Source of the DNA: Volvox africanus
Taxonomy: Eukaryota > Chlorophyta > Chlorophyceae > Chlamydomonadales > Volvocaceae
Direction of reading: 5' to 3'
Assembly (NCBI GenBank): GCA_030268105.1
Contig: BSDZ01000017.1
Location: forward strand, 2,026,001 to 2,090,000
DNA length: 64,000 nucleotides
The notes below the pieces were generated by a model. That model ran no database searches. It was not told the origin of the DNA and saw only the letters and a list, made by a program, of their open reading frames with translations. This document shows, piece by piece, positions 11,301 to 20,900 of this stretch; within the stretch, counting starts at the first letter, position 1; each line of letters opens with the position of its first letter. The translations under genes were made by a program, and so were the position numbers.

Positions 11301-13931
11301 GGGAATACCTCACTATGGCTGGGATCAAGTGGGACCACAACATCCCATCCTAGCCATAGTTGGCACGCAAATGCGATGTGCAGATCCGGTTGACATCACC
11401 GACCATGGAGCAGCAAGAACAGAGCAGGGGCTTTAGGGCAGGAGTTTTGAGGAGGAGGTTCTGTGGGAGGAAAGGGGGAGAGTGAGGGAGGTAGAGACAA
11501 GGAGAGGGCGGTCTAGTTCTTGAGGAGGGGAAGGGAGAGGGTGGAGGGTTTCGTGGCTAGAGGTTCCTGTGTCCAGGCTTCGGGTCCTTAGGGTTTTAGG
11601 GGGGGTCAGCGAGAGAGGTCTTTCCTTTTTTTGCAGTTCAGGTGTCTGCGGGGCCAGCTTTGGGTGGGGCCGGAAGGCCTTCTAGGGGGGCGCCAGTTTG
11701 GCTTGTCATCCCCCCCTCCGCCTCTTGTTGGGTTTTTCCGGCTTGGCTGTGTAAGGGTGTGCTTTCCTGCTGGTGTTTCTCCTCCGAGGGGATCTGTGTG
11801 TGTCTGTCAGGCTCCTGTCAGGTCAGTTTCGGGTTAGAGGAGAGGTTTCCCCGTCCTTTGAGCAGCTAGGTGTCCCCCGCTTTCTGTTGGGCCTTTCTGT
11901 GATTTCTTGGTGGCCCTGAGTGCTCTGTGAGTGGCCAGGCGAGAGCCTGTGAGGGCTCGCTGGCCCTAGTGAGAGGGGGGGGGAGCACGTGGCAGGACAG
12001 ACAGACAAAGCCACGTGTTCCTCCCCTGCGCTGTGGCTCGGTCCGGTCAGGACCCCCGGTGCTCGTCTTTGAAGGGCGAGTCGCCCACAGTGTAACACCC
12101 AAATACATACATACATGCATACATACATACATACATGTGTATGTATATATACATGTAAACGGGCAAGCAGCACAGCACCAAACAGTTTAGAGGACGACAC
12201 TAGCGCGTAAGGAAGTATCCAACATGCGGTCTTTGCGGTTAGATGACCTCTGGGTTGCAGCTCCGACTGCTGCGGGGCTGCAGTAGTTGCGAGGTACTAA
12301 GCGGAGACATGATGGCAATCCCCTGCTCTGTTGGCCACCGGGGTCCGCAGGCCACGCATATTAACCAGCATTGTCGAACATTCCACACGCATTATCTTGT
12401 CAGATTCGTTGTACTTTGAGCAACAGAAGCTCCAGAAAGTCCCACAGGGTTGTGGCTGCGGTGCAATCCAATCCACAGGGCTCTAACCAACACTCCTTAA
12501 CGAGCTCGCACCTGCAGGTCGCTCGTGTCCACAGCGGCACCCGCCTGCAGGAACAACACCAGATGCAGCCCAGGGGACAGCCAATGAGGCCGCAAACACG
12601 TGCGGACACGCAGAGGCAAGGGTTAGCACCGCGTTGCATCATAGCTGTGACGTTGCGGACCTTCCACACAGCTAGCAGCTTATCCCCATCCGTTGGCGCC
12701 TATCATCAGCGCGTCGTCCGCACCGAATCGTACGTGTTGCGAGTCGTCACGCTACAATGCCATTAACAAAATATCAATCTGAAGCTCAGTAGGCAACAGT
12801 ACGCGAGACTGAAGGCCGGGTTCAATCGGTTGAGACACCCGTCTAGTGCGCTACAGCTGACAGCTCCGAGGACCCTATCCTTAAAGAATCTCAGCGAAAT
12901 TCGGTCCCCTCTGAAACCAGGAGACCAACCAGTTCTCCGCATGCACAGCACGGAGTCATGGCCTCTCGCGCACTAACCCACGGGGACCCTCCCTGGAAGT
13001 GTCCTGAGCGGCGGGGCTTCTTTAAGTAACGGCCCTCAATCTACGTGCCTGCAGCAGTGTAGCGGCTGCCGCCAGGTGGCCTAGGTACACAGCGCGGTGA
13101 AGCGGCGTCCTGGGGGGAGGGGGAAACTGGACGCAGGTCACGCAAGCTATGGGCGGAAGCGGAAAAAGCCCCGGAAAACCAGTCTGATAGGCCAATTCAT
13201 ATTGCAGGTGGTGCCGCACAACTTGCGCCATCCATATGATGAATGGAAAATGCTTTGTTGCTCTCCTTGTCATTCTCAACTGATGGGTTCTATGCCTGGG
13301 ACAAGCATATTGGGATTCACAATAATATTCACGCTACTTTCATAACATCAGCCTTCCCCTAACTGCACGTTAAATAGGGGGCCCGTCCACGGCGCTGGGG
13401 CTACCGTAAGGATTTGTTTGACTGTAAGTAGGTGAAGCTTTTGCAACCCAAGCTTGCAACCCTTAGTGGGCTCACCGGCCCCCCCCCTCAGGTAGACTTG
13501 GGGTTTCGGAGCTAGTTGGAATACCCAATCTAAGACGGACTGGCAGGTAAACCCCTAAGGCACGACCCACCAGCCGCTCTCCCCATCCGTGCAATGAGTC
13601 AAGGCACCGGCCTCCAGCAAGCGCTCGATAATGGGCAGGTGGTTCCGCCACACAGCCACATGCAGCGGGTAGACCTCGGCGCTGTTGGGCCTGCACGTAG
13701 TTGCAGAAGAAACGTAAGAGAGCTGCGTGTGAGGAGCTTGGGCCGGCCTTGGGGCTGCGGTCTAAAGGGGCGTTGTCCCGCAGACAGTGAGTGGGAAGGC
13801 CCCTGAGTCAGCAGGTTGTCGTGGCTTTATCCCGAACCGTCATACTTATTAAGCTGCCCCGCGAGCTTCTGCACGGAAGCATCCACGTGCAGGGCGCTGC
13901 CGTGTTTGACGACCTCTACCAGTGTGGCCAT
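2395..13931 (-). CDS. Ankyrin-RCC1 repeat protein with BTB/BACK-like segment (At3g03790-like), 13 exons
   Basis: My exon model, all phases agreeing, is 13931-13846, 13690-13571, 13109-13049, 12699-12661, 11012-10895, 10476-10430, 9822-9550, 9296-9256, 8851-8747, 8440-8374, 7636-5135, 4717-3446, 2949-2395, giving 1,761 aa. Residues ~30-125 are ankyrin repeats (PLHVAVWRNHLPIIERLLEA, TPLHRAVYLGHLAAAATLLQ). Residues ~125-610 are RCC1-type repeats (YSWGSGANYQLGTG, GRGGRLGHPEYNIHSGETA, FTWGHRLVTPRRV). Around 870-935 is a BACK-like helical segment after a long Gly/Ala/Ser insert. The tail keeps plant motifs FLSGALD, PAWGGAKL, SLLDIQ and PLTAIQIEERAIKEI. The order matches Arabidopsis At3g03790, from memory. 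RCC1 propellers often act in GTPase exchange or protein scaffolding, but the role here is unknown. Exons 3 and 6 need GC donors in this model; the 39-nt exon 4 is the least certain part. Confidence 0.85.
2814..2848. repeat. Ala-coding GC-rich simple repeat
   Basis: A GCN/CCG-rich tract in the last exon of the ankyrin-RCC1 gene encodes a run of about ten alanines on the minus strand. It is typical of the low-complexity expansions seen across the coding exons of this window. Confidence 0.5.
7979..8074. repeat. Minisatellite, CTCTCCTCTCCCTTATCCT-type unit
   Basis: Four to five pyrimidine-only units of about 19-21 bp stand in tandem inside the intron between exons 10 and 11 of the ankyrin-RCC1 gene. 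On the transcribed (minus) strand it is pure purine, so it cannot act as a polypyrimidine tract. The repeating Arg-Glu-Asp-Lys-Gly-Glu frames across it are artefacts. Confidence 0.85.
8289..8336. repeat. Perfect-phase 24-bp tandem duplication
   Basis: Two 24-bp units (8289-8312 and 8313-8336), differing at one position, lie in the same intron as the 8.0-kb minisatellite, just downstream of the donor at 8373. They are pyrimidine-rich on the + strand. Confidence 0.7.
10895..11012 (-). other. Exon joining the last ankyrin motif to the first RCC1 blade
   Basis: The exon reads GRTPVDLVSSELRRL... into YSWGSGANYQLGTG. It therefore proves that the ankyrin and RCC1 parts belong to one gene. It starts after CTGGCAG and ends at the donor ACAG|GTGAGC. 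The motif TPVDLVS followed closely by a W-G-GANYQLGTG blade is the junction I remember from plant homologues. Confidence 0.8.
11013..12660 (-). other. Long intron of the ankyrin-RCC1 gene with G/T-rich insert-like stretch
   Basis: This intron holds no exon I can support. Between about 11440 and 12060 the + strand is strongly G/T-rich and C-poor over long runs, unlike its neighbours, and it includes a TTAGGGTTTTAGGG telomere-like motif (11588-11601). From 12103 to 12154 there is an ATAC-type microsatellite. A transposon or other insertion is possible, but I see no terminal repeats. Confidence 0.4.
12103..12154. repeat. (ATAC)n microsatellite
   Basis: Interrupted ATAC/ATGT tetranucleotide run with a short TATATA core, lying in a long intron of the ankyrin-RCC1 gene. 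Confidence 0.85.
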
Positions 13932-14962
13932 TCCGCGGATACAAAAGTGCCGATAGCCAATAGGCTCTCTTATGACGAGTGGTTCATCTACGGGGCATGA
14001 TCGCTGCAGCGTCTAGGCGTCAACACCAGGGCTGACGTCAATCAACAAGGAAAGTGGGAATGATCCAAGCATTGATAAACGAACAAAATGTGTGGTGCAA
14101 CATGTTTAAAATGTTTGAGCACCTTGTAACCAAGAGCTGGACCTCTTGCTGCAAGAGCAGACAGGTGGCCGGTAGGGAAATACGGCAACGGTGCTCCAGT
14201 TGCCTACGAATTGCCTTTTTGCAACAGCTACAAAGTTTTGTTGGAGTCGAGTTGGTTATTTCTCTCCTGAAATCTTGGAAAAAGCTACACGGTAACTTGC
14301 GGCACCTTAGGTTTACTGAACCATGGGCAACGACTGAACGAAACAGAACTTTCACCCGCCACAAAATGGAGAAATGGATAGAGGTTAGTCATTGTATTCT
14401 TTCTTTAGCTGATCTGTGTGTTCCTCCTTGCCCCGCGGGGCACATTCCTCCGGGTGATGCAGTGTACATAACAAAGATGTTACGCAGCCTATGTTTAATC
14501 ACAGAAGGATTCACCTGGTGTTTAAACCGTCTTCATAATTGGAATTGCCTCTGGAATCCAACTCGTACTAAATAAGCTCCTGGCACAGCTTACCGGGACT
14601 TCCCTTAGCACAACATAGTACCAGATACCTCGTTCTATGCTGGTTTGCGTATCTGTTTGATAGACAATCTGATAGCTAGAATTGGTATTACAATTGAGGC
14701 CAATAGCCACTGGCCGTACGGGCAGTCGGACTGGTCATCCTACTCTTAAGTGTATCCTTGTTAGGGTTATGGCGACTCCTGTACGATCAAGTTGGGCAGC
14801 AATAACTGGTATCCAGTATTACGCTGCGTGGAGAGCACACAAATACACACACATACGCGGCCTCCCTGCCATGTGCCCCTTTTCCTGGAACCGTTTCTTA
14901 GGAATGCGAGCGTTCATTGTGCATTTCCATCAACCAACGAGGTGGATTTGATGCTTACCTAG
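13932..14962. promoter_or_regulatory. Divergent intergenic/5' region between the ankyrin-RCC1 and PRT6-like genes
   Basis: The minus gene starts with ATG at 13931 and the first PRT6 exon I recognise begins near 14963 on the plus strand. At most about 1 kb separates them, so a bidirectional promoter is likely. The stretch is less GC-rich than the exons. It contains a 173-codon open frame (14054-14575, +) with no recognisable domain. It must also hide the true first exon or exons of the PRT6-like gene, because the UBR box is not at a protein start in this family. I could not identify a TATA box with confidence. Confidence 0.45.
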
Positions 14963-17900
14963 CTGCTCTTGCACCCAAAGACTGCGGGGGCCAATGCACG
15001 GCCATCTGGCCGGCAGGCGCCCTGGCGTACAGGTATGGTGATTTAACTCGCCTTGCACCTGAAGTACCCACCGCCACTTTCGCATTCACATCCGCCGCTT
15101 TATCGCTGCCATAACCTTCGGGAATCTCCGATCACCACATCTGCTTTGTATCGTCTATTATAGCTGGTTATTGTCTAAAACCGCTATCATGTTCGCTGAT
15201 TATACTGGCCCTGTTACTCCTACAATTCACCAGCTCTCCGGACCTCAGTGCCGCGGGGGCCCGGCCGGTATTGCTGATTCTTCCTGCTGACGTTTTTTCC
15301 CCGTCCCAGGTGCCGCACCTGCCAATTGACGTCCTCCAGCGCCGTGTGCGTGTCCTGCTTTAAGGCGGGGGGTCACGAGGACCACGACTGGATTCAGTAT
15401 CGCTCGCCGTCGGGGGGCTGCTGTGACTGCGGTGACCTGTCCGCTTGGCGTGCTGAGGGTGCGAAAGAGGCGGGTTTTGGGCACAAGGGCTGATGTCAGG
15501 GTGTGAAAGAGACCAACAAACCGAGTACCTGACGCGACGTGACGCGATGGACTCTTTTAGATTCTCGATAGATGGCCACAAGCTTCTGCTGTGGCATTCC
15601 CGATTTATATTCCAGTTGCGGTCCATCTGCACCTTTGCGGCTCCGCGCTTTAGGAGCGGATCGTTGGGGGGAGGAATAGATCGCTGCCGCGCAGCTTTAC
15701 GCCACTAGGCACTGGGGTCGTGACAGTGTCGGTGCCCCGTAATATTGAAACCGGGTTACCCGGCGGAAAAGCTGCGCCCCTGAGTCATGTTGTTTTCCTT
15801 TTACCATTCACTTCCGGTCGGCCTTTCGCAGGATGCTGCCCGGCCCACCAGCCGGGTCGCCGGGTGGTATCCCTGGAGCAGCTTCTGCGTCCAGAGCCTC
15901 GCATGCTGTTGGAGGCGGTGCTGGAGGCCGCACTTGCGCGGCTCTCGGAATGCCTGGGTGATCAGGAGGGGATGGGCGGGATAGGAATGAAATGGCGTTG
16001 GAATGGCATTGGGTGGCTGGATGGGTGCATGTCGCGCCCTTCGTTGGCGGATGGGTTTGGAAGGAGGATTCTGGCTGTCCTTGGAGGGGTGTTGTTAAGG
16101 GTGTTAAGGAAAGGTCTGAAGCGCCACCTAGAGGACGTTTCCGGGTGTTCGATAGGGGTTGGGTCAGCGCTCCCTTCTCACGAACGAAGGCGGGGCGCCC
16201 AACGGGACAGCGACCAAGCGCTCCAAGTACGGGCCGCAGCAGCAGCGGCTGGAGGGGCATGCGCATGTGCTCAGGTCCTCGTCACGCGTTAAGAAGAAGT
16301 CTCCTTGCTTGTCTTGAGGTCGCTGCGTTCCCTCTCCTCCCGCCACATGGTGTGAATCCCCACAGTTTTCCCTGGCCGTCGCTTCCTCAGCTGCAACCTT
16401 ATTGCTGCGTTCGTCCGCTCTTTTGCCCTTCCAGGTCAGTGCACCGGGTCCCGGTGCAGCGCAGACCAGCGCCGCGATGCCCAGCTGCTATGCGGCTGGT
16501 TGCAGCGCTTCGCATCTCTGGCACCCGCGAGGAGACCCCTGAGCGAAGCACTGCGCCGGGCGCTGAACAAGCAGCCGCTACAAGAGGAGGGACAGGAAGT
16601 TGCAGGTGATCTCCAACGGACCCTCGACTTCTTACGGGAGACGACAAGTGTGCTGCAGGAACAGAAGCTGGTGTGGCGGCAGCAGGACCAGCGGCTGCAG
16701 CAATTGCAGGAGCGCCTCCAGGGCCATATGGACCGCCTGCGGCTGGTGCGGCAACAGGAGGAGCAGGGCATGCAGCGGGTGGTGGAACTGCAGCAGCCGT
16801 TGAGGGAGCTGTTGGAGGGTGCTGGCAGCAGCGACCCGGGTGACCCTGCAGGTTACCCTGCTACGCCTTTGGAAGAAAGCTCACTCCACGTGCGCGAGAT
16901 GGTGGCTTCCGCGACCTCGTTTGTGGCCACCTCGGGCACCGGGGAGTCAGAGCCCTGTGGGAAAGACACAGCCGCTCGGGCCACAGCATTCCCAACAGCA
17001 GAAGGGTCTCTAACCCCGCCGGTGGGAACAACTGCAACACCAGCAGCAAAGCCAATCTCCAATGCAGCGGCTGCGGCTACAGCTGCTACAGAGGCAAGTG
17101 CGATAGCTGCAGCCGCCATGTCCGAGTTATCCTCCCTCTCAGCGGTTTCCCTGGTGCCCGTGGCGCTGTCTACGAAGGTGTATCAGGCGCAAGCACGGCG
17201 GATCATTTCCCGGCTGTCACGACTCCATCTGCAGCCTCAGCCACAGCCTCAGCCGCTGGGGGCTGGTTCAGGGAGCCATGTTGATCGGGTATGTGGTCGG
17301 CTTCCAGACCTCTGTAGAACCAGATAGCCGTAGTCCAGGAGCGGCATTGTAACCAGATGGTTTGCTAAACTTGGCCTTGGCTAGTAACCAGCTGATGAGC
17401 CTAATTGGCGTGCACAGCTATGCCCAGTTGTGTCGCATGTTCCCACCTCCCAACCTCTCATCACCTTAACGACGTGTTACCCTCGGCAGTCGCCACCTGT
17501 TTTCAGTACTTTGTGGTCAACAAACGTCTCGCAGCCGCGAATGGATGTTCGCCTACCTGGTACAGCAGGCCGCCCGCCCGCCTCGTTACTCCTGGTCTTA
17601 TTGGCTTTATACGTCGCACTTTCTTGTTGCTCCTCCAATTCGCGTTTGCATGCAGGACTGTCTGCTTCGCCGCTGGGTCCTTGGGCTGCGCTGGCTGCAC
17701 CCGGACCCCCTCCACCACCTTACCTCCCTGCTACTCCTGCTCCTGTACGAAACGGATTTTAAGTACGAGATGGCCGTACATCTCATGGATTGCTATGCGA
17801 ACATGCTGTCCGCGATCGGGGGTCTGGCGCCCTCTCAGCAGGTCCCGGCGGGAGACGGCGGCGACAGCAGCGGGTCGGGTCGGCACCCTTTGTGCGGTGT

Positions 17901-20900
17901 GTTGGACCGGCTAGTTGTGCAGCTGTTCAATTCGGAGGAAGTCACCACCAGGTGAGGACGACGTGGTAGTGGTAGTGTAGTGATAGTGTAGCCGATATTG
18001 TAGTAGCGATTGTGGTGAGCGGGAAGAAGTAAGCAGTAAGGTTTTGGCTGCGAGGAAGGGGGTCGTCATGGGAGCTGGGAAACAGGGAACTTAGGCCAGG
18101 ATGTGGTAATAGTCCAGGTGCTGCGGCGTAAAGCTATGTTATATATGTTGTCCTGGCTGATGCTCAACGGAGGGGACGCCCAGGCAACGCACAACAAACA
18201 GCATGAAGGTAGGCACGTCACTTCATCCAGATGGGGAATGCCGAGTGCGATTGCAAGACGTTTATTGAACAGGATTTAGTATTGGCATGGCGGTGTTGTG
18301 GCTCGAGGAAGCAGTCAGGAAGGCATGAAGGCAGTTGAAAGCGTATGAAGTATTCCGGGTTGAAGCTTCCGGGTCCACACCCTCCTTCGTCGTACGCCCG
18401 GCTCTGGGCTTGTTAGAGGGCATGTTAGAGGGTCCGTTGCGTAGTTACCCTGTTACCCTGTCCTCTCAACTGTAGGCTGGTCTCGGAGCGGAATGTGATG
18501 GAGCAGCACCTGGCGGTGTTGTCGTACCTCACTGGGGCCTTCGTTGACGAGCTTCATCGAGTGGCGGGGCAGGGTGCCGCAGCAGCCAGTGGCGGTGCCA
18601 GTCTTATGGACGACTGGGAATCAGATTCGGCTTCCGAGCAGCGCTTGAACGCCATCCTGGACGCCATGCGGCGATTGGCGTCGGTGGGCAGCTCTGGGAG
18701 CCTGTAGACCAGTTGGGGGCTGAGGATTGGGTTCGTGGGCATTTCACGCCAACACGACAGCTTAGAGCGTCAGTGTTAAACTGTTTTGGACCGCCTCGCC
18801 GCTTTCGCCCACAAGTTCACATCCACAGAACTCGGCCCTGGGCCATCCATTTGTTACGGTCAGAAGTCCCCTCAAAACCCCATGTGGCGCCACTCTCCCG
18901 CTCCCAGTCGCCCCCAGATCCCAGCTCGCAACTGGGAAAGCTGCGACGTATTACGGAGCTGTCCTTCTTGACCCCTCCCCCCCGTGCTCCTCGTGGGCAT
19001 CCGCTCTCTCTTCCCCCAAATGCAGGACTTCTCCACCCTAGTGCACCACGTCCCGGTGGCCCACTACCTCCTTTCCAACGGTCAGCTATGGGGGGAGGCC
19101 TTCCTGGGTGGCTTCGTGAGGCCGCTGCAGGTAAGGCCGGGCCCCGCAAGGTGATGTGTAGTCTTTGTCGATGGAAGGGCGGGTGGTTAGGGTGTTTCCG
19201 GAGTCCAGTCCGTCCTGTCAAGGGGTCCTGCCTCGGGTGCCTTACCAGGGGCCCGGCCAGGCGAGCTTGAAAGGAAATAATTGTCTCCTGGTCATTGTGG
19301 TATGTGAGAGGACGAGGGGTCAATCCCCTGAGAGGACGAGGGGGCAACTTGCAAGGAAGAGCTCAACGTGAGCACTGAAAGGCCGTGAAAGACAGACTCC
19401 GGGGCTACGATCAAACCCCGACCAGTGATGTCTGGGGTCTCCCTCTTTTGGGCCTTTGGGTCTACAATGACCCCTTTACCATTGAGATTCCATTTAATTT
19501 GAACCCATCATCATTCATTGCTCGTTGTCGTACGGGACATTCACCCAAGATCCCTCGATCCGCGACCCGGTACAGGCTATGCTGCCCCATCGCCGCAAGG
19601 TCTCCGGCGACGTTGAGGAGCGAGCCACGTTCCGTGTTCCGCTGGCATGCTCCGCCGAGTTCGTGGTCACGGCCTGCGTGGCGGAGCTGATCACAACCAT
19701 GACGGGCTTGCGGCCAGCGGCAGCGGCAGCGGCAGCGGCGGCACGGAGCAGCGGCGGGGGCAGCAGCGCGCCATGGGGAAGCAGGGCCTGCAGCGGCGGC
19801 GGCACGGAGGAAGAACGTGTGCAACGAGTGAAGCTGCTCTACGGCGCGGCAAGGTCAGTCATTGGGGGCATTGGCGTAGTTGATGGGTGGGGGTGATGTA
19901 AGGGGTGCAGCAAAAGGCCGCAGTGGAGGGTACTGATGATCATCAGTGCGAAGCAACGGGACGGTGGAGGTGCGGGGAAAGGGGGTTCCGTATCCCGTCG
20001 TGCCGGGCCGGTCAACGGCCAAAGGGCATTGATGAGGTACAAGGTGAGAAAGCTTCGGTTCGGCCTGACAGCCGAGGTAAGACAGCCGGCTTCAGAAAAT
20101 ATCGGACTGCGCTGCATCTAGATGAGGCGTCCCGGTTGGCAGGGTCCACGGAGCATTTTCTATGAGTCGATTGCCCCGGCGTATACCGGTGATCTGCGCC
20201 GGCCCATGCAGCGTGTGACTTGGTTCCGGTTCCTCCCCCGCCCCCTCGGTCCCCAATGTACAGGCAAGCCTTCGAGGCGTGCGAGGAGTGGTGCAGCGAC
20301 CGCCTAGCGCGCAGTGGCGCCAGCGGGGTGGCGTCGCTAACGCAGGGCGCTGCAACTGGTGGCGGCAGCGGCCATTCTTTCCGGCGCCTCTCTGTGGCTG
20401 CCGACCTGTACGAGGGGCTGCTGGCGGGGGAGCTGGAGGCCTCGCCGCACTTGCCTCTGCACCGCACCGCATCAGCCTTTGTGCAGGGTAGGCGGCTGCG
20501 TGGTTGGCTGGGTAGGATGTAAAGTCCCGGCGTATTATGTGTGATGGTGTTATCGCTATATGGTTATCTCTATGACGGATTAGGAAAGCGATGCCCCAAC
20601 AGCTGTATCCTACAGAACGCGGACATCAAGAACGGGCCATTGCCGACGCCAGCCGGGGGCCGCTGCGTCGGCCAGTGCTTTAACGCAAGTGTAGACCCGG
20701 ACACAGACCAGGATCTGGACCTGGGCGGCTCTTCCTACAGCTGCCCCCCTATGGCTGCCTCCATTCGCCATGTCACTGTGCTTGCCAGCAGGTCGTAGCG
20801 TCTTTATAAGGGTGATCATTCGCCCACCGGTATCCCTCCCTCCCTCCCTCCCTCCCTTAGCGTTGTTGCACTTGGAGCAGGAAGGTGGACCCATGGGTCA

